A program made the position numbers and the translations under genes. The notes beneath the pieces were generated by a model. It was given only the letters and a program-made list of their open reading frames with translations, was not told the origin of the DNA and did not search any database. Positions 35,772-44,127 of a stretch of DNA of 64,000 bases are shown one piece after another (the stretch's first letter is position 1; the number at the start of each line of letters is the position of its first letter). The stretch is from Rhodoblastus acidophilus (GTDB lineage Bacteria > Pseudomonadota > Alphaproteobacteria > Rhizobiales > Beijerinckiaceae), in NCBI RefSeq assembly GCF_025961575.1, contig NZ_JAOQNX010000027.1, positions 1-64,000 of the forward strand. The letters run 5' to 3'.

Positions 35772-36439
35772 GCAAGATCGAAAATCCCACCTGCTCCGAG
35801 TGCAAACAGCTCCATTGCTATCGCCACGACGCGCGCTACCCGAAACATTGCCTGACCACCGCGCTCGACGGCGCCGAGCGCGCGGAGCTGGCGGCGCGCT
35901 ATGCCGGCGCCGATGCGGAGGATTCGCGCATCGCCCACGCCGCCGCCGAGGTCGAGGGCCTTTACTACGGCAAGATCAACCGGGTCGAGGAAACCGTCGC
36001 CTTCGCCCGGCGCATCGGCGCCGCGCGGATCGGCATCGCCACCTGCTTCGGCCTGATCGAGGAGACGCGCGTGCTGGTCAAGATCCTGCGCCTCGCGGGC
36101 TTCGAAACCTTCACCGCGCTGTGCAAGGTCGGCTCGATCGACAAGAGTGAAATGGGCATTCCCGAAGAGCTGAAGATCAAATGCGACAGCTATGAGGCCG
36201 GCTGCAACCCGATCCTCCAGGCGCGGCTGCTCAACCGCGAGAACACCGGCCTGAACATCATCATGGGCCTTTGCGTGGGCCACGATTCCCTGTTCATCAA
36301 ACATTCCGAAGCCCCGGTCACGACGCTCGTGGTCAAGGATCGCGTGCTCGGCCACAATCCCGTGGCCGCGCTCTACACGGTGGGGTCCTACAGCGGCCGC
36401 CTGCTCGACAAGGAGCGTTTGACCAGCCTGTGCCCCTGA
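35768..36439 (+). CDS. DUF1847 metal-binding protein
   Basis: A 223-aa cytoplasmic protein. The N-terminal half has the Cys cluster CSECKQLHCYRHDARYPKHC and further Cys in IGIATCFGLIEETRVL, TALCKVGSIDK, KIKCDSYEAGCNPILQA and IMGLCVGHDSLFIKHS. The pattern matches the DUF1847 family, thought to bind metal or a cluster; the reaction is unknown. It appears to be a single-gene unit, with a hairpin 13 bp after the stop. Confidence 0.9.
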   Translation: MSKIENPTCSECKQLHCYRHDARYPKHCLTTALDGAERAELAARYAGADAEDSRIAHAAAEVEGLYYGKINRVEETVAFARRIGAARIGIATCFGLIEETRVLVKILRLAGFETFTALCKVGSIDKSEMGIPEELKIKCDSYEAGCNPILQARLLNRENTGLNIIMGLCVGHDSLFIKHSEAPVTTLVVKDRVLGHNPVAALYTVGSYSGRLLDKERLTSLCP

Positions 36440-36451
36440 TCGGCCATGGAC

Positions 36452-36471
36452 GGGGCGTCGATGAACGCCCC
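36452..36471 (+). terminator. Stem-loop after the DUF1847 gene
   Basis: GGGGCGT, loop CGATGA, ACGCCCC. Only a weak T-rich stretch follows (tattgtatttct), so termination is likely but not certain. An AT-rich stretch up to 36626 then carries the promoter of the next gene. Confidence 0.45.
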
Positions 36472-36626
36472 GAGGGCTATTGTATTTCTGAAAAATATTT
36501 GCGCATTTGACCAATATATAATCACTAAATACGAATATTGCCGCAGCGGCAAAATCAAAAAAATATCCATCTCATTTACGGCAATTGGATCAGATGCTTA
36601 CATCGAAGCTCTGCAAGGGGATTTCG

Positions 36627-37673
36627 ATGTCTTCGTCTTACTACAGCCAGAACAATCATGGCCCGTTCGAGATTTTCGACGCCGGCGATTTCGATCTCGA
36701 GTCCGGCGGCAAGTTGCGTGGACTGAAACTCGCCTATGCGACCTTCGGCACGCTGAACGCGGACAAGTCCAACACCATCCTGTTTCCCACCTGGTATTCC
36801 GGCACGTCGAAAATCCTCGAACTCGCCTATGTCGGCCCCGGCCGCGCGCTCGATCCCGACAAATATTTCATCATCCTGGTCAACCAGATCGGCAACGGCC
36901 TGTCCTCATCGCCGAGCAACACGCCGGCGCCGTTCAACGCCGCCGCCTTCCCCGAAATCTCCATCGGCGACGATGTGCGCGCCCAGCACCGGCTGGTGAC
37001 GAACCATTTCGGCATCGAGCGTCTGGCCCTGGTGCTCGGCGGCTCCATGGGCGCGCAGCAGAGTTTCGAATGGGCGGTGCGCTATCCCGACGCCGTCGCC
37101 CGCGTCGCCCCGATCGCCGGCACGGCGCGTGAGACCGCACACAACCGCCTGCTGGTGCAGACCTTCATCGAGGCGATCACCGGCGATCCCGCCTTCGACG
37201 GCGGCTGGTATGCGGAAGGCGCGGTCCATCGCGGCCTGCGCGCCCACGCCCGCGCCTTCGCCGCCTCGGGTTTTTCGCAAAAACTGTTCAACACGCGCGG
37301 CTGGGCGGGGCTCGGTTTCACCACGCCCGAGGATTTCGTCGCCGGTTTCGTCGAGAACCACTTTTTGCCGCAGGACCCCAACAATCTCCTGCTGCTGGCG
37401 CGCAAATGGCGCAACGGCGACGCCTCCCGCCACACGGGCGGCGATCTCGCGGCGGCGCTTGGCGCCATTAAGGCGAAGACGGCGATCATCGCCATCGATG
37501 AGGACGTGTTCTTCCCGCCCGACGACATCGAGGCCGAACAAAAACTCATCCCCGGCGCGGCGCTGAAGCGCGTGTCCTCGATCTGGGGCCATCTCGCTTT
37601 GTTCGGCGTCGATCCCGCCTGGAACGCCGCCGTGGATTCCATCCTCTCCCACCTGCTGGCGACGCCGGCCTGA
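36627..37673 (+). CDS. Alpha/beta hydrolase related to homoserine O-acetyltransferase (MetX-like)
   Basis: A 348-aa protein of the alpha/beta hydrolase fold. The nucleophile elbow is LGGSMGAQQSFEWAVRYPDA (Ser in GGSMGA), the acid is probably Asp in AIDEDVFFPPDD, and the His is in SIWGHLALFG. The start GLKLAYATFGTLNADKSNTI and NQIGNGLSSSPSNTP are typical of the MetX-related subgroup that is not the true methionine enzyme. AAGGGG stands seven bases before ATG 36627. It is followed closely by methyltransferase and SDR genes. The substrate is unknown. Confidence 0.85.
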   Translation: MSSSYYSQNNHGPFEIFDAGDFDLESGGKLRGLKLAYATFGTLNADKSNTILFPTWYSGTSKILELAYVGPGRALDPDKYFIILVNQIGNGLSSSPSNTPAPFNAAAFPEISIGDDVRAQHRLVTNHFGIERLALVLGGSMGAQQSFEWAVRYPDAVARVAPIAGTARETAHNRLLVQTFIEAITGDPAFDGGWYAEGAVHRGLRAHARAFAASGFSQKLFNTRGWAGLGFTTPEDFVAGFVENHFLPQDPNNLLLLARKWRNGDASRHTGGDLAAALGAIKAKTAIIAIDEDVFFPPDDIEAEQKLIPGAALKRVSSIWGHLALFGVDPAWNAAVDSILSHLLATPA

Positions 37674-37691
37674 CCCCAAAGGAGCCTCCCC

Positions 37692-38342
37692 ATGACCGAA
37701 GCCCCGCGTCCCCCGATCGATCCCTATCCCTTGAGCCCCTATGTCGCCTGGGCCGGCAACCGCAACAAGGAGCCAATCCTTGCGGCGTTGAAAACCCTGC
37801 TGCCGGAAAAGGGCGACGTGCTGGAGCTGGCCACCGGCGCCGGGCTGCACATCAATTATTTCGCGCCGCATTTCCCCAATCTGACCTTCCAGCCGTCGGA
37901 CTATGACACGGATGTGTTCGCCAGCATCAAGGCCAAGCGCGCGCAAGCCGGCAACGCCAATGTGCTCGACCCCATCCGCATCGACCTCACCGATCCCGAG
38001 ACCTTTCCGGACCCGGCGGAAAAGCGCTACGACGCCATTTTCGTCATCAACATCTTCCAGGTCGCGCCGGTGGCCATCAATGACGGCATCGCCCATCTCG
38101 GCAGCAAGGTTTTGAAGGACGGCGGCCTGATCGCCATCTACGGCCCGTTCAAGCGCGACGGCGCCTACACCACCGAATCCAACGCCGCCTTCGACAAGGA
38201 AATTCTGGCGGCGAAAGTGCCGGAATGGGGCCTGAAGGACATTCGCGATCTGGAAAAAGCCGCCGCGCCCCATGGCGTCAAGCTCGCCAACATCCTGGAC
38301 CTGCCGGCCAACAATTTCGTCCTCGTCTTCAAGAAGGCCTGA
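37692..38342 (+). CDS. DUF938 SAM-dependent methyltransferase
   Basis: A 216-aa class I methyltransferase-like protein. Motif I is VLELATGAGLHINYFAPHFP, motif II is LTFQPSDYDTDVFASI, and AIFVINIFQVAP with GLIAIYGPFKRDGAYTTESN complete the DUF938 pattern. It lies 18 bp after the hydrolase and nine bases before the SDR gene, so the three are likely one operon. The methyl acceptor is not known. Confidence 0.88.
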   Translation: MTEAPRPPIDPYPLSPYVAWAGNRNKEPILAALKTLLPEKGDVLELATGAGLHINYFAPHFPNLTFQPSDYDTDVFASIKAKRAQAGNANVLDPIRIDLTDPETFPDPAEKRYDAIFVINIFQVAPVAINDGIAHLGSKVLKDGGLIAIYGPFKRDGAYTTESNAAFDKEILAAKVPEWGLKDIRDLEKAAAPHGVKLANILDLPANNFVLVFKKA

Positions 38343-38351
38343 CGCCGGCGC

Positions 38352-39107
38352 ATGGCGAAACAGACATCGCACAAGATCGCGCCGCCGCCGGTCGCGCTGG
38401 TGATCGGCGTCGGCCCGCGTCGCGGGCTGGGCGTCGCCCTGGCGCGGCGCTTCGCCTCGGAAGGCTTGAAAACGATCATCGTCGCGCGCAACGCAAAACG
38501 TCTCGCGCGGCATGAGGAGGCGCTGCGGGCCGAAGGGCTCGATGTCGTAGCCTTCACGGCCGACGCGACCGAGGATGGAGCGGTCGCGTCGGCCTTCGAT
38601 TTCGCGCAAGCGCAGGGCCGGCTGTCGCTGGTGGTCTTCAACGTCGGCGCCAATCGCGCCGCCGCCGCGCGCGACACCTCGCCCGAAGATTTCGAGGGTC
38701 TATGGCGCCAGAACGCCTTCGCCGGCTTTCTGGTCGGGCGCGAGGCGGCATTGCGCCTTGCGGCGCTCGGCGGCGGCGCGCTGCTGTTCACCGGCGCCAC
38801 CGCATCCTTGCGCGCGCGAACCCCCTTTCTCGCCTTCGCCTCGGCCAAGGCGGCCTTGCGCGCCGTCGCCCAGGCGCTGGCGCGCGAGTTCGCGCCCAAA
38901 GGGGTGCATGTCGCCCATGTCGTCATCGACGGCGTCATCGACGGCGACTATGCGAAGGCCAACTTCCCCGATTTCTATCAGGCGCGGGGCGCGAACGGGC
39001 GGCTGAAGCCCGAGGCGATCGCCGCCGCCTATTGGGGCCTTTACCAGCAGGAGCGCAGCGCCTGGACGCATGAACTGGACCTGCGCCCGTTCAACGAAAT
39101 CTTTTGA
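38352..39107 (+). CDS. Short-chain dehydrogenase/reductase-like protein lacking the catalytic Tyr
   Basis: A 251-aa SDR fold. The cofactor loop reads ALVIGVGPRRGLGVALARRF and the NAG-like motif is NVGANRAAA. At the active site the YxxxK position reads FASAK, so Phe replaces Tyr, with the Ser also displaced (TGATASLRARTPFLAFASAK). This matches an SDR subgroup found in glyoxalase/YdhR neighbourhoods. It may bind rather than reduce its ligand. It lies fourth from last in the hydrolase-methyltransferase-SDR-YdhR run. Confidence 0.88.
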   Translation: MAKQTSHKIAPPPVALVIGVGPRRGLGVALARRFASEGLKTIIVARNAKRLARHEEALRAEGLDVVAFTADATEDGAVASAFDFAQAQGRLSLVVFNVGANRAAAARDTSPEDFEGLWRQNAFAGFLVGREAALRLAALGGGALLFTGATASLRARTPFLAFASAKAALRAVAQALAREFAPKGVHVAHVVIDGVIDGDYAKANFPDFYQARGANGRLKPEAIAAAYWGLYQQERSAWTHELDLRPFNEIF

Positions 39108-39127
39108 CCGCTCACGAGGAGAGCACG

Positions 39128-39448
39128 ATGGCGAACCCGCATGTCTACGTCTACGCCGAATATCAGGTGTCCATTCCGTTCGACAAAATCGACTGGGCGC
39201 CGATCAATGTCGAAATGAAGAAATTTCCCGGCCTGCTGTCGAAAACCTGGCTGTCCGGCGTCAACACCCACAGCGTCGGCGGTTTTTACGCCTTCGACAC
39301 GCTGGAGAATGCGCAAGGTTACATCGACGGTCTGCTCACCCCCTTCGCCCGGCAGGTCAACGGCAATCTGTCGGTGAAGCTGTTCGACGCCGACGCCACG
39401 GCGCAGGCGAGCATCGGCATGGACTCGCCCTTCTTCGAGCGGACATGA
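39128..39448 (+). CDS. YdhR-like protein
   Basis: A 106-aa protein with the small ferredoxin-like fold of the YdhR/monooxygenase group: VYVYAEYQVSIPFDKIDWAP, GLLSKTWLSGVNTHSVGGFY and FDTLENAQGYIDGLLTPFAR. AGGAGA precedes ATG 39128 by about seven bases. It lies 20 bp after the SDR gene and ends the run. It is a distant paralogue of the gene at 28703. Confidence 0.82.
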   Translation: MANPHVYVYAEYQVSIPFDKIDWAPINVEMKKFPGLLSKTWLSGVNTHSVGGFYAFDTLENAQGYIDGLLTPFARQVNGNLSVKLFDADATAQASIGMDSPFFERT

Positions 39449-39460
39449 CCTGAAAAAAAC

Positions 39461-39580
39461 TCAGCCCTGCCCATCGAGCCTGTGGGCGAGCACGTCGGCG
39501 CGATACACTGGGATCGCGCCGTTGTCGCAACTGAGCACGCCCTGGTCGCTCAAGCGCTTGCCGTAAAAAACCCAACGCTA
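39461..39580 (-). pseudogene. Possible coding remnant, minus strand
   Basis: Between the YdhR-like gene and the sulfhydrylase gene, one minus-strand frame reads RWVFYGKRLSDQGVLSCDNG and then AIPVYRADVLAHRLDGQG before a stop. It is interrupted upstream by TAG after ASVRDEG and by another stop. Composition and codon use look protein-like, but no start exists. It is likely the decayed end of a gene; the family is not recognised. Confidence 0.3.
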
Positions 39581-39755
39581 TCCTTCGTCGCGGACGCTGG
39601 CTCAAACCTCGCCGGTTGAAACTGGACCGGGCCGGACCGCATGGCGGCATGATCACGCAAGCTGGACGAACTGGCGAAACAGCTTCTCGCCATTTGAAAA
39701 AAAGCGCGCGGGATCCGGTCGGACTCCGCGCGCCAAAAATTTGGCCATCAAAAAC

Positions 39756-41498
39756 TTATTCGGCGGCGGCGCGGAAGCGGGCAGCTTCAAAACCGCGCTC
39801 GAGATCCTCGAGAATGTCGTCGATATGTTCCAGACCCACGGACAGGCGCACATAGCCGTCGGACACGCCGGTCGAAAGCTGGTCCTCCGGCGACAGCTGC
39901 GAATGGGTGGTCGAGGCCGGATGGATGGCGAGGCTGCGGGCGTCGCCGATATTGGCGACGTGATAGAACAGTTCGAGCCCGTCGATGAAGCGGCGTCCCG
40001 CCTCGCGACCGCCGGCGAGTTCGAAGCCGACCAGACCGCCAAAACCGCCGGTCAGGTATTTTTCGGCCCGCGCCCGCGCCTCGCCGGTTTGTTGCGACGG
40101 ATGGATCACCTTGATCACCTGCGGGCGCTTTGACAAAAATTCGGCCACGGCCTGGGCGTTGCGCACATGGCGCTCGATGCGCAGCGGCAGGGTTTCCAGA
40201 CCCTGGATCAGCAGGAAGGCGTTGAACGGCGACAAGGCGGAGCCAAGGTCGCGCAGCAGCGTCGTGCGCGCCTTGATGATATAGGCGACGGGGCCGATCG
40301 GCTTCACCGCCTGGGTCCAGACCGCGCCATGGTAGGACGGGTCGGGCGTGTTCAGCGCCGGCTGGCGCTCCGCGAATTTTTCCCAATCGAAATTGCCGCC
40401 GTCGACGATCAGGCCGCCGATCGAATTGCCGTGACCGCCCAGATATTTGGTGGCGGAATAGACCACCACGGCCGCGCCATGGTCGAACGGACGCGCGATC
40501 AGCGGCGCGGCGGTGTTGTCGACAATCAGCGGAATGCCGAATTCGCGACCGATCGCCGCGACCTCGGCGATGGGGAAAGCGATCAGCTTCGGGTTCGGCA
40601 GGGTTTCGGCATAATAGGCGCGGGTGCGGTCGTCGGTGGCGCGCCGGAAGTTTTCGGGGTCGGAGGGATCGACGAAGCGGACTTCGATGCCCTGGTCCTT
40701 CAGCGTGTTGGCGAACAGGTTCCAGGTGCCGCCATAGAGATCGGTGGAGGAGACGACATTGTCGCCGGCGCGCGCCAGATTTTGCAGGGCGAAGGCCGAG
40801 GCCGCCTGTCCCGACGACAGGGCCAGCGCGGCGACGCCGCCCTCCAGCGCCGCGACGCGTTTTTCAAGAACGTCATTGGTCGGATTGGTGATGCGCGTAT
40901 AGATGTTGCCGAGCTCTTTCAGCGCGAACAGATTGGCCGCGTGCTCCGTGTTGTGGAACTGATAGGAGGTCGTCTGGTGGATTGGCACGGCGACCGAGCC
41001 GGTGGTGGGATCGGCGCGCCAACCGGCGTGCAGCGCGAGAGTTTCAGACTTTAGAGCCACAGCATCTTCCTTTGCTTCGTCATTTTGGATCGGGGATTCA
41101 CTTTGCGGATCGGGCGCCGCAAGAGACGCGGCCGGCGTTTCCTCAGGAGCGGCCGGAGGCGGCGCGACCTCGGCGATGGGGACGGGCGTTTCATCATTGG
41201 CCGGGACCGGAGGCGCCGCCGGGACTGGCGCAAGGGCCTCGACGACGACCGAGGCGGGCGCCGCCACAACAGGCGCAACGGGCTCAATGCTGGCCAAAAC
41301 CGGGACCCGCTCAACCGCCGGCGCCGTCGTCGCAGGGGTCGCCGGTGTCGCAGGTGTCGCAAGTGTCGGCTCGGAGCTGGCTGGCGCCTCGGTCGCGGGC
41401 TCACCGAGCCCGCCCGCGAACAGAGATTTGAGATGAGCGACGAACCTGGCCCATGGCGAGGGCGAAACGTCTGGTGATAGCCTGCCCGCGTCGCTCAT
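39756..41498 (-). CDS. metY: O-acetylhomoserine sulfhydrylase (MetY-type) with a long N-terminal extension
   Basis: A 580-aa PLP enzyme that makes homocysteine or methionine precursors from O-acetylhomoserine and sulfide. The catalytic core (about 150-580) starts LKSETLALHAGWRADPTTGS and has the PLP Lys in VVYSATKYLGGHGNSIGGLI, the cofactor loop ALSSGQAASAFALQNLARAG and the end SDGYVRLSVGLEHIDDILED. The first 145 residues are Ala/Pro/Val-rich low complexity (for example LATPATPATPATTAPAVERV) and are not part of normal MetY, which begins near the ETLALH stretch. GGAGAG precedes ATG 41498. An AT-rich upstream region follows. Confidence 0.93.
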   Translation of the reverse strand: MSDAGRLSPDVSPSPWARFVAHLKSLFAGGLGEPATEAPASSEPTLATPATPATPATTAPAVERVPVLASIEPVAPVVAAPASVVVEALAPVPAAPPVPANDETPVPIAEVAPPPAAPEETPAASLAAPDPQSESPIQNDEAKEDAVALKSETLALHAGWRADPTTGSVAVPIHQTTSYQFHNTEHAANLFALKELGNIYTRITNPTNDVLEKRVAALEGGVAALALSSGQAASAFALQNLARAGDNVVSSTDLYGGTWNLFANTLKDQGIEVRFVDPSDPENFRRATDDRTRAYYAETLPNPKLIAFPIAEVAAIGREFGIPLIVDNTAAPLIARPFDHGAAVVVYSATKYLGGHGNSIGGLIVDGGNFDWEKFAERQPALNTPDPSYHGAVWTQAVKPIGPVAYIIKARTTLLRDLGSALSPFNAFLLIQGLETLPLRIERHVRNAQAVAEFLSKRPQVIKVIHPSQQTGEARARAEKYLTGGFGGLVGFELAGGREAGRRFIDGLELFYHVANIGDARSLAIHPASTTHSQLSPEDQLSTGVSDGYVRLSVGLEHIDDILEDLERGFEAARFRAAAE

Positions 41499-41724
41499 AC
41501 TTCTCTCTCCAGCGCTCAAATTCGGCTTGAATCCGGATATCGCCCCTTCGGCAGATTGTACATATTATCTATCGACAAGGTATTATTATATCGCGCCGGC
41601 GTCAACGGATGCTTTTTGCGAAGATCGGGGCAAAACGTGGATTTTCCTGCCGCGCGTCGTCAGCCAAGCAGCGCGAACGGGTCAAATGGCGGGGTATCTG
41701 TGAACGCGGGCGTTCGGGCTCGGC

Positions 41725-42072
41725 TCACTCGGCGTCCCGCGCCGGCGCGTTGTGGGACGCTCCCATGCAGTGCTGGACCTCGCGGGGGACGTCGTAGTCG
41801 CGCATGAGCGCGCGGCTGTCGCGCAGCCCGCACGCCTCCCGTTGCACCACAAGCATCCAAAGGGCCTTGCCCGCCTCCGTCACCAGGATGCGCCGCTCTG
41901 GCTGAGAGGAGGCCGCACCCGCGCGCGGATGGGCGGCGTCGAAGGCGCGCAGTCGGGCGAGCGCCTGTTCCAGCGCGCGTCCCATCCGTCCGAGCGCAAC
42001 GGCCTTCTCCTGGGCGATCTCATAGCCGAGAGCGTCGAGAGGAGCGCGATCAAGGCGAAAATCACGAGGCAT
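41725..42072 (-). CDS. Small conserved hypothetical protein
   Basis: A 115-aa protein starting MPRDFRLDRAPLDALGYEIA, with a helical heptad-like stretch QEKAVALGRMGRALEQALAR and the C-terminal half ILVTEAGKALWMLVVQREAC. It resembles a small alphaproteobacterial family of unknown function (possibly the DUF6665 group; not certain). There is no signal or membrane segment, and no clear ribosome site at ATG 42072. It is a single-gene unit. Confidence 0.6.
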   Translation of the reverse strand: MPRDFRLDRAPLDALGYEIAQEKAVALGRMGRALEQALARLRAFDAAHPRAGAASSQPERRILVTEAGKALWMLVVQREACGLRDSRALMRDYDVPREVQHCMGASHNAPARDAE

Positions 42073-42418
42073 GGGTCAAGTGTAGCGCCGCGCGGGTCTC
42101 GCGCGCAATGCGGGCTTCACCCCGAAGGGCCCGCCCCCGGCGAATAGGCCGTGCGCCAGGGCGCGGTCGACCGTGCAGCCGGATTCCGGGGCAGGAAAAT
42201 AATGGCTGGAGGCTCAACGCCAGACCATGGCGCGCCTGCGGCGGGTGCGCGAGTCGACGAACGTGAACTGCCGGAACGACCTCTTCCACGTCATTCGTCG
42301 TTCTTTTCGCGCACCCGAAAAAAATGCATGAATTTCGCGAATTGAGGGCAACCACCTCAAGCTGTACCAATCTGCGCAGCCCAAGCGACTTGAACGAAAC
42401 AGATTGAAAGGCGCAACA
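42073..42418. other. Upstream region of mosBA, no supported gene
   Basis: About 345 bp with no recognisable gene on either strand. Its right part carries the inverted repeat listed next, and GAAAGG eight bases before the mosB start serves as ribosome site. No match to a NifA/sigma-54 or classical ModE site was found by eye. Confidence 0.5.
42342..42360. promoter_or_regulatory. Inverted repeat upstream of mosB
   Basis: TTGAGG-GCAACCA-CCTCAA, centred about 68 bp before the mosB start. It is an operator candidate, perhaps for the regulator encoded downstream, but it could also be a leader RNA stem. The link is inferred from position only. Confidence 0.35.
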
Positions 42419-43231
42419 ATGAGCAACACCACCTCGGAGCTCGAAACGCTCCTGATGCAGCGGTCGCTGACCGACGCCGAACTGCTCGCCGCGGCTGGCG
42501 CCGCCTCGAATTTCCGCATCCTGCCCGACGCCACCGTGATAAAAATCGGCGGACAGAGCGTGATCGACCGGGGCCGCGCCGCGGTCTATCCGCTGGTCGA
42601 CGAAATCGTTTCCGTAAGGAAAAACCACAAGCTGCTGATCGGCACCGGCGCCGGCACCCGCGCCCGCCATCTCTATTCCATCGCGGCCGGCCTGAACCTG
42701 CCGGCGGGCGTGCTGTCGCAGCTCGGCTCCTCGGTCGCCGACCAGAATGCCGCCATGCTCGGCCAGCTCCTCGCCAAGCACGGCATCACCGTGGTCTCGG
42801 GCGCGGGCCTTTCGGCCCTGCCGCTGTCGCTGGCCGAGGTCAACGCCGTCGTGTTCAGCGGCATGCCGCCCTATAAACTGTGGATGCGCCCGGCCGCCGA
42901 GGGGGTCATTCCGCCCTACCGCACCGACGCCGGCTGCTATCTGCTGGCCGAACAATTCGGCTGCAAGCAGATGATTTTCGTCAAGGACGAGAACGGCCTC
43001 TACACCGGCAATCCCAAGACCGACAAGACCGCGACCTTCATTCCGAAAATCTCGGTGGACGAGATGAAGGCCAAGGGCCTGCACGATTCCATCCTGGAAT
43101 TCCCCGTGCTCGACCTCATCCAGCAGGCAATCCATGTGCGCGAGGTCCAGGTGATCAACGGCCTCGTCCCCGGCAATCTTTCGCGCGCCCTTGCCGGCGA
43201 GCATGTCGGCACCATCATCACCGCGAATTGA
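42419..43231 (+). CDS. mosB: Molybdenum storage protein beta subunit
   Basis: A 270-aa subunit of the MoSto cage, which stores Mo (or W) as polyoxometalate clusters using ATP. Nearly the whole sequence follows the Azotobacter beta subunit: [80 protein letters not shown] and [20 protein letters not shown]. It belongs to the amino-acid-kinase (UMP kinase-like) fold. The length equals the known protein. The gene lies 11 bp before mosA; the order is beta then alpha. It implies molybdenum nitrogenase or another high Mo demand in the host. Confidence 0.96.
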   Translation: MSNTTSELETLLMQRSLTDAELLAAAGAASNFRILPDATVIKIGGQSVIDRGRAAVYPLVDEIVSVRKNHKLLIGTGAGTRARHLYSIAAGLNLPAGVLSQLGSSVADQNAAMLGQLLAKHGITVVSGAGLSALPLSLAEVNAVVFSGMPPYKLWMRPAAEGVIPPYRTDAGCYLLAEQFGCKQMIFVKDENGLYTGNPKTDKTATFIPKISVDEMKAKGLHDSILEFPVLDLIQQAIHVREVQVINGLVPGNLSRALAGEHVGTIITAN

Positions 43232-43242
43232 GAGACACGACC

Positions 43243-44061
43243 ATGACCGAAGCCAAGCACGTCTCCTCGCCGCTCGCGCGCCAGACCCTTCAGGACGCCA
43301 GCCTGACCCGCCCCGTCGCCGGGGTGCTCCCGATACGCCTGCTGCCGTGGCTGCAGGTGGTCAAGATCGGCGGCCGCATCATGGATCGCGGCGCAAGCGC
43401 GATCCTGCCGCTGGTCGAGGAGATCAGAAAACTGCTGCCGGAGCACCGGCTGCTGATCCTGACCGGCGCGGGAGTGCGCGCCCGCCACCTCTACAGCGTC
43501 GGCCTCGATCTCGGCCTGCCCGTGGGCTCGCTGGCGCCGCTCGCGGCGAGCGAAGCCGGCCAGAACGGCCATATCCTGGCCTCGATGCTGGCGCCGGAGG
43601 GCGTGTCCTATATTGAGCATCCGACCATCGCCAACCAGCTGGCGATTCATCTGGCCGCCGCGCGCGGCGTGGTCGGCAGCGCCTTCCCGCCCTACCACCA
43701 CCACGAGTTCCCGAACTCGCGCATCCCGACGCACCGCGCCGACACCGGCGCCTTCCTGGTCGCCGACGCGCTCGGCGCCGCCGGCCTCACCATTGTCGAG
43801 GATGTTGACGGCGTTTTTGACGCCGACCCGAACGGGTCGGATGGCGCCAAGGCCAAGCTGCTCAAGGATGTGAGCTACGCCGAACTGGCCAAGACGTCGG
43901 GCACGCTGCCCGTCGATCGCGCCATGCTGGACGTGATGGCGACGGCGCGCAACCTCGACCGGGTGCAAGTGGTGAACGGACTGGTTCCAGGCCGTCTGAC
44001 CTCCGCGCTGCGCGGCGACCACGTCGGCACCATCGTCCGCACCGCCGCGCGCCCGGCCTGA
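43243..44061 (+). CDS. mosA: Molybdenum storage protein alpha subunit
   Basis: A 272-aa partner of MosB; the two form an alpha3-beta3 cage. It has the alpha-type features [40 protein letters not shown] and [20 protein letters not shown], and above all the His-rich cluster-binding loop [20 protein letters not shown]. The end is [20 protein letters not shown]. It is four residues shorter than the Azotobacter protein. A strong hairpin follows the stop, so mosBA forms a two-gene operon. Confidence 0.96.
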   Translation: MTEAKHVSSPLARQTLQDASLTRPVAGVLPIRLLPWLQVVKIGGRIMDRGASAILPLVEEIRKLLPEHRLLILTGAGVRARHLYSVGLDLGLPVGSLAPLAASEAGQNGHILASMLAPEGVSYIEHPTIANQLAIHLAAARGVVGSAFPPYHHHEFPNSRIPTHRADTGAFLVADALGAAGLTIVEDVDGVFDADPNGSDGAKAKLLKDVSYAELAKTSGTLPVDRAMLDVMATARNLDRVQVVNGLVPGRLTSALRGDHVGTIVRTAARPA

Positions 44062-44085
44062 AGCCGATTTTTTTTCACGAGAGAG

Positions 44086-44112
44086 CCCATGCGGAAACTT
44101 CCGCATGGGTTT
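44086..44112. terminator. Bidirectional terminator between mosA and the convergent regulator
   Basis: CCCATGCGG, loop AAACTT, CCGCATGGG, then TTT; an opposite T-run (seven T near 44068-44075) lies on the other side. It fits termination of mosBA and of the minus-strand regulator gene. Confidence 0.75.
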
Positions 44113-44127
44113 GTGGCGTCTGCGGAG

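Noticed and set aside
41520-41640. SAM-II riboswitch upstream of metY
   Set aside because: SAM-II elements are common before met genes in alphaproteobacteria, but the conserved core could not be found here by eye.
42073-42418. NifA/sigma-54 or ModE site before mosB
   Set aside because: No GG-N10-GC promoter or known Mo-box was seen; only the TTGAGG palindrome remains.
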